DNA of 64,000 nt from Skermanella mucosa (GTDB taxonomy: Bacteria; Pseudomonadota; Alphaproteobacteria; Azospirillales; Azospirillaceae): the NCBI RefSeq assembly GCF_016765655.2, contig NZ_CP086109.1, positions 124,001 to 188,000 on the forward strand, read 5' to 3'. The notes below the pieces were generated by a model, which did not search any database, was not told the DNA's origin, and was given only the letters and a program-made list of their open reading frames with translations. Of the stretch, positions 18,901-29,453 are shown one piece after another (position 1 is the first letter of the stretch; the number at the start of each line of letters is the position of its first letter). The position numbers and the translations under genes are program-made.

Positions 18901-20691
18901 ATGGCTCAAACCGCGATCATCGACACCGGACACGACGAAGAGCACGAACATCCCGAGCCCCGGAGCTTCTTCACGAGGTACATCTGGAGCCAGGACCACA
19001 AGGTCATCGCGATCCAGTATTCCGTCACCGCCATCGGGATCGGGCTGGTGGCCCTGGTCCTGTCCTGGCTGATGCGGATGCAGATCGGCTTCCCCGGCAC
19101 CTTCGGCTTCATCGACCAGGAAGCCTACTACCAGTACGTAACCATGCACGGGATGATCATGGTGGTCTACCTGCTCACGGCGCTGTTCCTGGGCGGGTTC
19201 GGCAACTACCTGATCCCGCTGATGATCGGCGCGCGGGACATGGTCTTCCCCTACGTCAACATGCTCAGCTACTGGACCTACCTGCTGGCCGTCATCGTCC
19301 TGGCCGCGAGCTTCTTCGTGCCCGGCGGGCCGACGGGGGCGGGGTGGACCCTGTATCCGCCGCAGGCGATCCTGCCCGGCACCGCGGGACGGGACTGGGG
19401 CATCATCCTGATGCTGGTCTCCCTCCTTATCTTCGTCGTCGCCTTCACCATGGGCGGGCTGAACTACGTGACCACCATCCTCCAGGCGCGTACCCGCGGC
19501 ATGACGATGATGCGCCTGCCGCTGACCGTCTGGGGCATCTTCGTCGCGACCATCCTGGGGCTCCTGGCCTTCCCGGCGCTGTTCGTCAGCGGCGTGATGA
19601 TGCTTCTCGACCGGGTCCTGCTGACCAGCTTCTTCATGCCGACCATCGTGTCCATGGGCGAACAGCTCCAGTACGGCGGCGGCAGCCCGCTGCTGTTCCA
19701 GCACCTGTTCTGGTTCTTCGGGCACCCGGAGGTCTATATCGTGGCGCTGCCCGGGTTCGGCATCGTCTCCGACCTGATCAGCACGCACGCGCGCAAGAAC
19801 ATCTTCGGCTACCGGATGATGGTCTGGGCGATCCTGGCGATCGGCGTGCTCAGCTTCGTGGTCTGGGCGCACCACATGTATGTCAGCGGCATGAACCCCT
19901 ATTTCGGCTTCTTCTTCGCGACCACGACGCTGATCATCGCCGTCCCGACCGCGATCAAGGTCTACAACTGGGTGCTGACGCTGTGGCGGGGCGACATCCA
20001 CATGACCGTCCCGATGCTGTTCTCGCTGGCGTTCGTCCTGACCTTCGTGTCCGGCGGCATGTCCGGGCTGTTCCTCGGCAACGTCGTCGTGGACGTGCCC
20101 TTGTCGGACACCTATTTCGTGGTCGCGCATTTCCACATGGTGATGGGCGTGGCGCCGGTGCTGGTCATCTTCGGCGCGATCTACCACTGGTACCCGAAGA
20201 TCACCGGCCGCATGCTGCACGACGGGATGGGCAAGCTCCACTTCTGGATCACCTTCCTCGGCACCTACGCGATCTTCTTCCCGATGCATTACCTGGGGTT
20301 CGTGGGCATCCCGCGGCGCTACTACGACTTCGAGGGGATCGAGTTCATCCCGGACTCCGCCCACGACCTCAACGCCTTCATCACGGTCGCGGCGCTGGTC
20401 GTGGGCGCCGCCCAGATGCTGTTCCTGTTCAACCTGGCCTGGAGCGCGTTCCGGGGCAAGCCCGCCGGAGCGAACCCCTGGCGGGCCACCACCCTGGAAT
20501 GGCAGACCCCGGAGACCCCGCCGGGGCATGGCAACTGGGGGCCGAGGCAGCCGGTGGTCCACCGCTGGGCCTACGACTACAGCGTGCCCGGCGCGGAACA
20601 GGACTTCCTGCCGCAGAACCATCCCTGGGAACCCGTCGACGCGCGGAAGCCCGCCGTACCACAGCCGGGCCACGGGGGAGCGCACCCATGA
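18901..20691 (+). CDS. coxA: Cytochrome c oxidase subunit I (second set)
   Basis: A 596-residue heme-copper oxidase core. The usual landmarks are present: [48 protein letters not shown] with the His-Tyr pair and Glu, WAHHMYVSG for the CuB histidines, and VAHFHMVMG for the late heme ligands. It differs from the first CoxA in the GARDM motif and in a longer C-terminal hydrophilic tail (about residues 545-596), which groups it with caa3/SoxM-like relatives. A Shine-Dalgarno GGAGGAAGG is followed by the ATG at 18901. The stop overlaps the next gene (ATGA). Confidence 0.94.
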   Translation: MAQTAIIDTGHDEEHEHPEPRSFFTRYIWSQDHKVIAIQYSVTAIGIGLVALVLSWLMRMQIGFPGTFGFIDQEAYYQYVTMHGMIMVVYLLTALFLGGFGNYLIPLMIGARDMVFPYVNMLSYWTYLLAVIVLAASFFVPGGPTGAGWTLYPPQAILPGTAGRDWGIILMLVSLLIFVVAFTMGGLNYVTTILQARTRGMTMMRLPLTVWGIFVATILGLLAFPALFVSGVMMLLDRVLLTSFFMPTIVSMGEQLQYGGGSPLLFQHLFWFFGHPEVYIVALPGFGIVSDLISTHARKNIFGYRMMVWAILAIGVLSFVVWAHHMYVSGMNPYFGFFFATTTLIIAVPTAIKVYNWVLTLWRGDIHMTVPMLFSLAFVLTFVSGGMSGLFLGNVVVDVPLSDTYFVVAHFHMVMGVAPVLVIFGAIYHWYPKITGRMLHDGMGKLHFWITFLGTYAIFFPMHYLGFVGIPRRYYDFEGIEFIPDSAHDLNAFITVAALVVGAAQMLFLFNLAWSAFRGKPAGANPWRATTLEWQTPETPPGHGNWGPRQPVVHRWAYDYSVPGAEQDFLPQNHPWEPVDARKPAVPQPGHGGAHP

Positions 20692-21344
20692 GCCTGTTCG
20701 GAGCCCTGTCGGCGAAACCCTGGCTGGAGAGCGGAAGCGGCGGGTTCCCGGTGTCCGGCAGGCTGCGGATACCGACCGCGAGGCTGGGCCTGATCTTCTT
20801 CCTGGTCGTGGTGACGGTGCTGTTCCTGCTGCTGACGGTCGCGTACCTGATGCGCATGGGATTCGGCGACTGGGTTCCCCTGTCCGAACCGCCGGTGCTG
20901 TGGCTCAACACTCTGGCCCTGGTCCTGAGCAGCGCCGCGTTCCAATGGTCCTGGGTCAGTGTCCGGAGGGGGCGGCGCGATGCCGCCAGGACGGGATTGC
21001 TGGCCGGAGGGCTGTTCGCCGCGCTTTTCCTTGCCGGGCAGCTGGTGGCCTGGCGGCAGCTCGACGCGCTCGGCTATTTCGTGGCGTCGAACCCGGCCAA
21101 TACCTTCTTCTACCTGCTGTCGGCCCTGCACGCGCTGCATCTGCTGGGCGGACTGGTCGCCTGGGGACGGACCGCCTGGAAGTTCCGCCGCTCCGCCGGC
21201 ACCAATGAACTCCGCCCCAGCATCGAGCTTTGCACTCTCTACTGGCACTTCCTGCTGGCCGTCTGGCTGGCGCTGTTCGGCCTGCTGCTGGCGGACAACG
21301 GTGGGGCGGACGCCATGCTCCAGCCGATGCAGCACATGCATTAG
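20688..21344 (+). CDS. Cytochrome c oxidase subunit III-like protein
   Basis: A 218-residue polytopic membrane protein of the COX3/heme-copper oxidase subunit III family with about five helices. Landmarks are LGLIFFLVVVTVLFLLLTVAY, the FFYLLSALHALHLLGGLVAW stretch with paired histidines, and ELCTLYWHFLLAVWLALFGLLL near the C-terminus. It is translationally coupled to coxA (ATGA at 20688-20691). A second subunit III gene follows directly, so this operon carries two COX3-type genes. Confidence 0.82.
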   Translation: MSLFGALSAKPWLESGSGGFPVSGRLRIPTARLGLIFFLVVVTVLFLLLTVAYLMRMGFGDWVPLSEPPVLWLNTLALVLSSAAFQWSWVSVRRGRRDAARTGLLAGGLFAALFLAGQLVAWRQLDALGYFVASNPANTFFYLLSALHALHLLGGLVAWGRTAWKFRRSAGTNELRPSIELCTLYWHFLLAVWLALFGLLLADNGGADAMLQPMQHMH

Positions 21345-21371
21345 AACCGGAGGCACTTGGGGGAAACGCGG

Positions 21372-22091
21372 ATGGCGCATCAGCAAGTCACCTACACGGC
21401 GGCTCCCGGGGCGGCTCCCGGGTCGGGCACCGTCGGGGAAGGCGTGGGCTGGCAGGGAATGGTCGACGACCTGTCCGCCGACCGGAAGGCCTTCAGGGAC
21501 GTCCCCTGGGGCAAGGCCATGATGTGGTTCTTCCTGCTCAGCGACACCTTCGTCTTCGGCTGCTTCCTGACGTCCTACATGTCGGTGCGCATGTCGACCA
21601 CGGAGCCGTGGCCCAACGCCAGCGAGGTCTTCGCCCTGACCATCGCCGGCGTGCACATACCCTTGATCCTGATCGCCATCATGACCTTCGTGCTGATCAG
21701 CAGCAGCGGCACCATGGCGATGGCGGTCAATTTCGCCTACCGCCGCGACCGCGCCCGGACGGCGGCCCTGATGCTGGCGACCGCGGCGCTGGGCGCGGCC
21801 TTCGTCGGCATGCAGGCCTTCGAATGGTCCAAGCTGATCGCCGAGGGCGTCCGGCCCTGGAGCAACCCGTTCGGCGCCACGCAGTTCGGATCGACCTTCT
21901 TCATGATCACCGGGTTCCACGGCCTGCACGTCACGGCCGGGGTGATCTATCTGACCATCGTCGCGCTGAAGGTCCGGCGCGGCGACTACGAGCGCCGGGG
22001 CAATTACCAGAACGTCGAGATCGCCGGCCTTTACTGGCACTTCGTCGATCTGGTCTGGGTGTTCATCTTCGCCTTCTTCTATCTGTGGTGA
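21372..22091 (+). CDS. coxC: Cytochrome c oxidase subunit III
   Basis: A 239-residue COX3 subunit. It has the family sequence MMWFFLLSDTFVFGCFLTSYMSVR, then GSTFFMITGFHGLHVTAGVIYL and the C-terminal IAGLYWHFVDLVWVFIFAFFYLW, which is diagnostic. The start is uncertain. A TTG at 21357 sits only 3 nt from GGAGG (21349-21353), while the ATG at 21372 has a G-rich stretch at a more normal distance and is used here. The N-terminus holds a short in-frame repeat (AAPGAAPG). It lies in the second oxidase operon. Confidence 0.88.
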   Translation: MAHQQVTYTAAPGAAPGSGTVGEGVGWQGMVDDLSADRKAFRDVPWGKAMMWFFLLSDTFVFGCFLTSYMSVRMSTTEPWPNASEVFALTIAGVHIPLILIAIMTFVLISSSGTMAMAVNFAYRRDRARTAALMLATAALGAAFVGMQAFEWSKLIAEGVRPWSNPFGATQFGSTFFMITGFHGLHVTAGVIYLTIVALKVRRGDYERRGNYQNVEIAGLYWHFVDLVWVFIFAFFYLW

Positions 22092-22116
22092 AAGGAATCG
22101 GGGTGGGAGGAACGCC

Positions 22117-22434
22117 ATGAGCCACGTCGAGGGTCAGCAACATCCGGTCGGGACCTATCTCAAGGTATGGGGACTCCTGTTCGTCCTAAGCACATTATCC
22201 TATCTTGTGGATTTTTTCCAGCTCCAAGGCTATCTGCGCTGGACGTTGATCATCGTTTTCATGCTGCTGAAGGCCGGACTGATCGTCGCGGTGTTCATGC
22301 ACCTGCAATGGGAGAGGCTGGCGCTGCGCTGCGTCGTCCTGGTGCCTCCCCTCGTGCTGCTGGTGCTGGTGGCGCTGATGGCCCTGGAGTCGGACTACGT
22401 CCTGCTGACGCGGGTCCTGTCGATCGGCTCCTGA
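22117..22434 (+). CDS. Cytochrome c oxidase subunit IV family protein
   Basis: A 105-residue protein with three hydrophobic helices of the prokaryotic COX4/caa3-type subunit IV family, including GYLRWTLIIVFMLLKAGLIVAVFMHLQWE, where the K-x4-F-H pattern is typical. It is the last gene of the second oxidase operon, 25 bp after coxC, with a GGGAGGAACGCC Shine-Dalgarno. It likely stabilises the complex. The next gene is convergent. Confidence 0.85.
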   Translation: MSHVEGQQHPVGTYLKVWGLLFVLSTLSYLVDFFQLQGYLRWTLIIVFMLLKAGLIVAVFMHLQWERLALRCVVLVPPLVLLVLVALMALESDYVLLTRVLSIGS

Positions 22435-22443
22435 GCCCCGGGA

Positions 22444-23652
<1,209 letters not shown>

Positions 23653-23802
23653 TCACGAACGGGGCGGAAAAAGTTTCCATGCGAACCGGCAAAGGATCGA
23701 GCGGGAAAGGACCGTCCTTGTCTTGGGCCGCATATCGGGAAATCATGCCGGACCGGCCGGGGACGCCGATCCCCGGCTATTTCCACATTCAAGGAGTACG
23801 AA

Positions 23803-24834
23803 ATGCGACACCGAGCCCTGCGCCTGGGCATCGCCCTTTCCACCCTGCTCATGGCGGGCCTGATGACAGCCGGACCGTCGTCGCCCCTGCGGGCGGAGGA
23901 GCCCGTGAAGGTCAAGGTGTTCGTCGCGGCGATGTTCGAGATCGGCCAAAACACCGGCGACAGGGCGGGGGAGTTCCAGCACTGGTACGAGCGCTACTGG
24001 AAGGACAGCCGGCCGATCGCCGTCAGGGGAGCCCTCAACCCGGTCCATTGCAATGCCGATGGGGTCTGCGGTTCGGTCCTCGGGATGGGCAAGGTCAGTT
24101 CCTCCGCGTCGATGCAGGCCATCCTGCTCAGCCCGCAGCTGGACCTGTCCCAGTCCTATTTCATCCTGTCGGGCGTGGCCGGCACGCCGCCGTCGCGGGG
24201 GACCATCGGCGCGGTGAACTGGGCCACCTGGCTGGTGGACTACGACCTCGGCCATCGCTGGGCGCCGGAGGAGGGCGAGCCGGGCGCTCCGACCTTCATG
24301 CCGCGCAAGGGCTACGAGGCGCTGCGGCTGTTCAAGCTGAATCCCGACCTGGTGCAGTGGGCGATGCGCCTGACCGCCGATACGCCCCTGAAGGATTCGG
24401 AATCCGCCCGCGCCTATCGCCTGCGCTACCCCCAGGAAACCGCCCGGCGCGCGCCGTTCGTCGGCACCGGGACCCACATGACCGGCGACACCTTCTTCCA
24501 CGGCCCCGGCATGTCGGAGCAGGCGCAGTACATCGCCAAGCTCTACGGCGCCGACGATTACGTGATCACCGAGATGGAGGCCGCCGCGATCACGCTGGTG
24601 ATCAAGCGCCTTCAAGGGGACGAGCGCGTGATGAGCCTGCGCGGCGCGGTCAATTACGACCAGGGCAACCCCAACGAAACCACTCTCCAGCATCTCGACC
24701 CGGCGCCGGGCCAGACCGCGGGCGGCTTCGCCGAGACGGTCGAGAACATCGCCCTGGTCGGGACCCGCATGGCCGACCACATCGTCTCCCACTGGAACCA
24801 GTGGCAAGCCGGCGTGCCCGAACCGGTGAAGTAG
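23803..24834 (+). CDS. Purine nucleoside permease (NUP family), exported
   Basis: A 343-residue protein of the purine nucleoside permease family (PF06516), related to nucleoside phosphorylases. A signal peptide covers about residues 1-30, ending near SPLRAEE. The mature protein has KVFVAAMFEIGQNTGDRAGEF at its start, a central FILSGVAGTPPSRGTIGAVNWATW, and the diagnostic EMEAAAITLVIKRL near residue 255. It probably binds or processes nucleosides in the periplasm, although the biochemical role of this family in bacteria is poorly defined. AAGGAG precedes the ATG. It stands alone between an SDR and a phosphoesterase. Confidence 0.85.
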   Translation: MRHRALRLGIALSTLLMAGLMTAGPSSPLRAEEPVKVKVFVAAMFEIGQNTGDRAGEFQHWYERYWKDSRPIAVRGALNPVHCNADGVCGSVLGMGKVSSSASMQAILLSPQLDLSQSYFILSGVAGTPPSRGTIGAVNWATWLVDYDLGHRWAPEEGEPGAPTFMPRKGYEALRLFKLNPDLVQWAMRLTADTPLKDSESARAYRLRYPQETARRAPFVGTGTHMTGDTFFHGPGMSEQAQYIAKLYGADDYVITEMEAAAITLVIKRLQGDERVMSLRGAVNYDQGNPNETTLQHLDPAPGQTAGGFAETVENIALVGTRMADHIVSHWNQWQAGVPEPVK

Positions 24835-24840
24835 CCGGTC

Positions 24841-25578
24841 TCAGACCTCGATCAGGGCATAGGGCTTGCCGGTCGGCTTGGGGATCTGCGCCGCGACGTT
24901 GAAGACGGGCGTTCCCCGGCGGGTCTTGCCCTGGTAGGTGCCGTGGTGGGCGTGGCCGTGGAAGACGGCCCGGATCGTGTCGAACCGGTCGATCGTCTCG
25001 GCAAGGCGGGACGACCCCAGGAAGGGAAAGATCTGTTCCGGCTCGCCGGCCACGGTTTCGGCGATGGGCGCGTAATGCAGCACGACGACGGAGCGCCGGG
25101 TCTCCAGCGACTTCAGCGCATGCTCCAGGCGCATGGACTGCTCGACCGCCTCCTGGACGAAGGCCTTGATCGGGGTCTCGCCGAACGCGTCCAGCATCTT
25201 GCCGTCGAAGCCGCCGCCGAAGCCTTTCACGCCGGCGAACCCGACGCCCTTGATCTCGTGGACCTCGTTCTCCAGGAACTTGACCCCGGCGTCGCACAGC
25301 ACCCGCTCGACGTCCCCGGGGCTTCCGCACTGGTGGTCGTGGTTGCCCAGCACCGCCAGCATCGGGATGGAGCAGGAACCCAGTTCCCCGGCCAGCGCCT
25401 CGGCCTCCTGCGCGGTGCCGATGTTGGTCAGGTCGCCGCACAGGCAGAGCACGTCCGCGACGCCTGAGATTTCGCCGAACAGGTCGCGCCAATGCCCCTT
25501 CGCGGTGGCGGAGACGTGGATATCGCCGATCGCGGCGACGCGGAGGGTTTCGCCGGTCCGCACTTCTTCTGCCATCAT
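24841..25578 (-). CDS. Calcineurin-like metallophosphoesterase
   Basis: A 245-residue cytoplasmic metallophosphoesterase. All metal-binding blocks are visible: GDIHVS (about residue 18), CGDLTN (about residue 47), LGNHDH (about residue 76), VLHYAP (about residue 169) and FHGHAHHG (about residue 213). The substrate may be a nucleotide or a phosphodiester. It lies 22 bp downstream of the nucleotidyltransferase-like gene on the same strand, so the two are probably cotranscribed, and a functional pair (add/remove nucleotide) is possible. Confidence 0.88.
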   Translation of the reverse strand: MMAEEVRTGETLRVAAIGDIHVSATAKGHWRDLFGEISGVADVLCLCGDLTNIGTAQEAEALAGELGSCSIPMLAVLGNHDHQCGSPGDVERVLCDAGVKFLENEVHEIKGVGFAGVKGFGGGFDGKMLDAFGETPIKAFVQEAVEQSMRLEHALKSLETRRSVVVLHYAPIAETVAGEPEQIFPFLGSSRLAETIDRFDTIRAVFHGHAHHGTYQGKTRRGTPVFNVAAQIPKPTGKPYALIEV

Positions 25579-25600
25579 GGACTCTTATTCCTCGACTGTC

Positions 25601-26479
25601 TCATCCGGTTCGGCCCTCGCCCGGCGCCGGGATGGCGGCACCGACCAGGTCGGCGAAGCCCCACTCCATCACGTCCACCCGGTAATCCTCCGGGGAGAAC
25701 AGCCGCCCGCGGCAAACCCGGGTCATGGGAACCGGCAGGTCGGCGTGCATCCGGGCGCGCTGGAGCAGTTCGTCCAGCAACCAGCGGGGCACCCGGTCGC
25801 GTTCGGACGGATAGATGAAGCGGAAGTTCAGCACGTGGATCAGCAGCACTTCCCAGTACTGCTCCATGTGCGACAACAGCCGGTGCCAGTCGATCCGGTC
25901 GCCCTGGCGGAGGATCATGTGGGCGATGTCGGCGCCGTCGTAGCGGTTGCGGTTCTGCAGCAGCGCTTTCGACCAGATCATCTCGGTCGGCGGGGTGAGC
26001 TGGACCGGCACGTCGTACAGCTCGGCCGGGTGGCTCTCGTTGAACCACTGGTCCGTAATGGTGACGACCGCGACCGCCGAGCTGAAGATCACGTCGAAGA
26101 AGCATTTGCCGCGCTTCACCTTGGCGAGCCAGCGTTCGTCGTGGATCTCGGTCTCGAACCCCTGGTCCTTGAAATGCAGCAGGATGCGCGGGAAATCGCC
26201 CGGCTTGCAGAAGATGTCCAGGTCCTTGGTCGCCCGGTTGATGCCGGTGTAGCAGTTCACCGCGAAGGTGCCGGCGACCAGGAACGGGATGCCGCTGTCG
26301 CGGAGGATGTTCAGGCTGTCGGTGTAGAACCGGTCGGCCTCCTCCTGTTCGACGCCGCCGGTCGGTGGCAGGGCTTCCCCGGTCAGCACCGCGTAGGAAG
26401 TGCCGCCGTGATGCCGGCCCGCCGGCGCCGTGTCGGGCGGGGGCAAAGGTTGGGGCTGTGCGGGAGGCTGTTCCATCAC
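25601..26479 (-). CDS. Nucleotidyltransferase-fold protein
   Basis: A 292-residue protein with the pattern of the pol-beta nucleotidyltransferase superfamily. After a Pro-rich 40-residue N-terminus there is IPFLVAGTFAVNCYTG, then RATKDLDIFCKP with the DxD acidic pair, and FFDVIF for the third acidic residue. This is the layout of AbiEii/MNT-like and related proteins. It could be a toxin-type or a house-keeping nucleotidyltransferase; no antitoxin is adjacent. The partner metallophosphoesterase is 22 bp downstream. Family assignment is good, role unknown. Confidence 0.7.
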   Translation of the reverse strand: MMEQPPAQPQPLPPPDTAPAGRHHGGTSYAVLTGEALPPTGGVEQEEADRFYTDSLNILRDSGIPFLVAGTFAVNCYTGINRATKDLDIFCKPGDFPRILLHFKDQGFETEIHDERWLAKVKRGKCFFDVIFSSAVAVVTITDQWFNESHPAELYDVPVQLTPPTEMIWSKALLQNRNRYDGADIAHMILRQGDRIDWHRLLSHMEQYWEVLLIHVLNFRFIYPSERDRVPRWLLDELLQRARMHADLPVPMTRVCRGRLFSPEDYRVDVMEWGFADLVGAAIPAPGEGRTG

Positions 26480-26609
26480 CCTGGGTCTATCGAGGTTCCT
26501 GACTGGTCAGGCGACGCGCCTGTTCCAGGGATCAATAGCCTTCGGGGCAGGAAGTTCCGCGATGCCGCGGGAGCCGGCGACCCTGCCGGCTCCCGCCCAG
26601 GGCGGGGCG

Positions 26610-27410
26610 TCAGAACGCGAAGGCCTGGTACTTCTCGCCCTGCTCGACCTGGTCCAGGCTCTCCACCACCTGGTTGAAGCGCAGCAGGTGGCGGGCGCGG
26701 TCGGACAGGCGCCCATGGACGGCGCGCGGCACCTTGATCGACACTTCCGGCCGGAACAGCCAGCGGCGGCTGTAGCCGATCACCACCATCGGGCGCGGGG
26801 TGTCGGTGGTGTTGGGCGTGCCGCGGTGCAGGTGGCGGACGTCGCGGATCATCACGTCGCCCAGCTTCATGCAGACCTGCTCCAGCGGGATCTCGCCGGA
26901 GTCCACCTTCGCCAGGGCCTCGTCGCGGGGCATCATGTGGGTGCCCTTGGCGATCTCGATCGGGCCGTTCTCCGGGGTGACGTCGCACAGCGGGAAGTTC
27001 ACCGCAAGCTGGTACATCGGCGTCTCGTAGGACAGCTCCGGGAACAGGGAAGGCGTGTCCCGGTGGATCTCCTGGAAATCGGACCCGCGGATCGGCGTGT
27101 CGGTGGCGAGCTGGCACATCACCGGCTCGCGGCCGACCAGCCGCTCGACGATGCCGAGGATGTCGTCGTCCTCGAAGATGGCGGGATCGGCGAACGGGGT
27201 GTCGAACGGCAGGGTGACGTAGAACCGGCCGGAGCCGCGGTTCTGCAGGTGCCCCTCCCGCTCCATGTGGTTCTTGAGCAGCGGGTTGAAGGCCTCGGCC
27301 CACGCCCGCAGGGTGTCCTTCGGCAGATGGTCCTTCAGGACGACGTAGCTGTCCCGCTTGGCGTTCTCGGCGAGGGTGTCCAGGGTGGCGGAGTCGTAAC
27401 GGCCGGTCAT
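26610..27410 (-). CDS. Phytanoyl-CoA dioxygenase (PhyH) family oxygenase
   Basis: A 266-residue Fe(II)/2-oxoglutarate-dependent oxygenase of the PhyH family. The iron-binding HxD appears as IHRDTPSLF (about residue 118), and the distal His as RDVRHLHRGTPN (about residue 200), with a downstream Arg (PRPMVVIGYSRRW) for 2-oxoglutarate. The gene starts 38 bp after the last permease gene of the sugar ABC operon on the same strand, so it is likely cotranscribed and may oxidise the imported compound. The substrate is unknown. Confidence 0.85.
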   Translation of the reverse strand: MTGRYDSATLDTLAENAKRDSYVVLKDHLPKDTLRAWAEAFNPLLKNHMEREGHLQNRGSGRFYVTLPFDTPFADPAIFEDDDILGIVERLVGREPVMCQLATDTPIRGSDFQEIHRDTPSLFPELSYETPMYQLAVNFPLCDVTPENGPIEIAKGTHMMPRDEALAKVDSGEIPLEQVCMKLGDVMIRDVRHLHRGTPNTTDTPRPMVVIGYSRRWLFRPEVSIKVPRAVHGRLSDRARHLLRFNQVVESLDQVEQGEKYQAFAF

Positions 27411-27447
27411 GGTGCGTGCTCCAGTAAGACGGTGGTGATTGCGATGG

Positions 27448-28452
27448 TCACGGGGCCTGCCGGCGGGTCAGCCTGCTTTGCAGGATGACCACGACCAGCA
27501 GGAAGGCGCCGCGGATGACCGATTGCCAGTAGGCGCTCAGGCTGATCACGCCGCGGCCGTTCTCGAAGTTCAGGATGTTGAAGATCAGGCCGAGCAGCAG
27601 GACGCCCGACAGGGTCGCCCCGACCGACCCGACGCCGCCGGTCAGCAGGGTTCCGCCGACCACGACGGCGGCGATGGCGAACAGCTCCCAGCCCGCCCCC
27701 TCGGTCGGCTGTCCGGCGCCGAACTGGGACGCCAGGATCACGCCGGCCAGCCCGGCGAGCGCGCCCGACAGGGTATAGACCGCTATCGTGATCCGCTCGA
27801 CCGGCAGGCCCATCAGCCGGGCCGCCTCCTCGTTGCCGCCGACCGCCAGCGTGTGGCGGCCGAAGCCGGTGTAGTTCAGCGCCAGCGAACCCAGCAGGTA
27901 GGCCGCCGCGGCGATCAGCGCCGGGATCGGCAGGCCGAACAGGTCGCCCTGGCCCAGCTCCACGAACAGCCCGTCCCAGGAGACCGAGACCGACTGGTTC
28001 CCGGCCAGCAGCAGCCCGGTGCCCTGGGCCGCCAGCAGCGTGGCGAGCGTCGTGATGAAGGGCAGGATCCTCAGCTTCGCGATCACCAGCCCGTTGATCA
28101 GGCCGACCGCGGCGCCGGCCGCCACGCCGCCCAGCAGGGCCGGCAGCAGCCCCTGGGGGCTCAGAAGGGCCGATACCACGCTGGCCATCGCGGCGACCGC
28201 GCCGACCGAGAGGTCGATCCCGCCAGTCATGATCACGAAGCACATGCCGAGCGCGATCAGCGCGAACATGGAATTGTAGCGGAGCACGCTCAGCACGTTG
28301 TATTCGCCGAGGAAATTGTCGTAGCGCAGGGCGCCGAACAGGATCAGCAGGACCAAGGCGATCAGCACGCCCTGGCGGCTGAGGGCGGCCCCCGCGCGGG
28401 CGGCGAGGCTGGGGGGCGCCGGCCGGCGCGGCGCAACGGTGTCGGTGGTCAT
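27448..28452 (-). CDS. Sugar ABC transporter permease (YjfF-like)
   Basis: A 334-residue polytopic permease of the ribose/galactofuranose ABC family. The coupling region MTGGIDLSVGAVAAMASV is at about residue 75, and VGGNEEAARLMGLPV and AVVVGGTLLTGGVGSVGATL follow. Its ATG overlaps the stop of the preceding permease (ATGA). Order after the ATPase and the first permease matches E. coli ytfT-yjfF, so this would be the second half of a heterodimeric channel. The start at 28452 excludes a long in-frame extension that is only the antisense shadow of the neighbour. Confidence 0.88.
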   Translation of the reverse strand: MTTDTVAPRRPAPPSLAARAGAALSRQGVLIALVLLILFGALRYDNFLGEYNVLSVLRYNSMFALIALGMCFVIMTGGIDLSVGAVAAMASVVSALLSPQGLLPALLGGVAAGAAVGLINGLVIAKLRILPFITTLATLLAAQGTGLLLAGNQSVSVSWDGLFVELGQGDLFGLPIPALIAAAAYLLGSLALNYTGFGRHTLAVGGNEEAARLMGLPVERITIAVYTLSGALAGLAGVILASQFGAGQPTEGAGWELFAIAAVVVGGTLLTGGVGSVGATLSGVLLLGLIFNILNFENGRGVISLSAYWQSVIRGAFLLVVVILQSRLTRRQAP

Positions 28453-29453
28453 CGGGCGGTCCCTCCCTGTCGCTGGAGCCAGACGGCCAGCAGGATGATG
28501 GCGGCCTTGACCACCAGGGCCGCGGCGTCGGGCACGCCGTTGGCGAGCAGGGTGTAGCGGACGAGCTGTATGATCAGGGCGCCCAGCAGGGTTCCGACCA
28601 CCGTGGCTCGGCCGCCGGTCAGCAGGGTTCCGCCGACCGCCACCGCCGCGATGGCGTCCAGCTCCATGCCCAGCCCGATCAGGTTGGCGTCGGACGAGGC
28701 GTTGATCGCGATCACGATCAGCCCGGCGAGGCCGGAGAGCAGGCCGCTGACGGCGTAGACCGCCAGCTTGACCCGGTTGACCGGAACGCCGGCCAGCCGC
28801 GCCGCCGGCTCGTTGCCGCCGGTCGCCAGCACGTGGCGGCCGAAGATCGTCGCGCGCAGCATCCAGGCGACGGCCAGCACGATCACCAGCATCAGGACCG
28901 CCTGGACCGGCATGCCGAACACCCGGCCCAGCCCGATCCACTGGAAGGACGGGTTGGAGAAGGTCTGCAGGTTGCCGTTGGTCATGACCTGGGCGATGCC
29001 GCGCCCGGCGATGAACAGCACCAGGGTCGCGATGATCGGCTGGATGCCGAAGCTCGTGACCAGGAAGCCGTTGAACAGCCCGAAGCAGCCGGCCACCAGG
29101 ATCGGCACGGCGATCGCCAGGGTCACGCCCAGCGCCGGGTCCAGCGGGCCGAACAGGCTGCCGCCGAAGATCAGCGGGGCGAGCGCGCCGGCGATCGCCA
29201 TCAGCGAGCCGACGGACAGGTCGATCCCGCCGGTCGCGATCACCAGCGTCATGCCGGTCGCCACGATCACGATGGTCGCGACCTGGGTCAGGTTCACGAA
29301 GAAGGTCTGCCAGGTCAGGAAGTTGGGCGTGACCGCGGCGTTGAACAGCAGCAGCGCCACCAGCGCCAGCGGCGCCCCCCAGGTCCGGGCCAGGTCGCCG
29401 ATCCGGCGGCCGGGCGGCCGGGCGGCGGTGCTGTGGATCGCGGTATCAGCCAT
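28449..29453 (-). CDS. Sugar ABC transporter permease (YtfT-like)
   Basis: A 334-residue permease with the family signature VIATGGIDLSVGSLMAIAGA (about residue 75), a glycine-rich ATGGNEPAARLAGVPV cytoplasmic loop and AVAVGGTLLTGGRATVVGTLLGA. The ATG at 29453 overlaps the stop of the ATPase gene by 8 bp; an upstream GTG/ATG (29474) is less likely because it lies within the ATPase coding sequence. It forms a complex with the second permease and the duplicated ATPase. Confidence 0.88.
   Translation of the reverse strand: MADTAIHSTAARPPGRRIGDLARTWGAPLALVALLLFNAAVTPNFLTWQTFFVNLTQVATIVIVATGMTLVIATGGIDLSVGSLMAIAGALAPLIFGGSLFGPLDPALGVTLAIAVPILVAGCFGLFNGFLVTSFGIQPIIATLVLFIAGRGIAQVMTNGNLQTFSNPSFQWIGLGRVFGMPVQAVLMLVIVLAVAWMLRATIFGRHVLATGGNEPAARLAGVPVNRVKLAVYAVSGLLSGLAGLIVIAINASSDANLIGLGMELDAIAAVAVGGTLLTGGRATVVGTLLGALIIQLVRYTLLANGVPDAAALVVKAAIILLAVWLQRQGGTAR

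Noticed and set aside
17983-20685. 900-codon minus-strand ORF opposite the second oxidase operon
   Set aside because: Antisense shadow of coxB/coxA; composition rich in His, Asp and Gln without any domain pattern.
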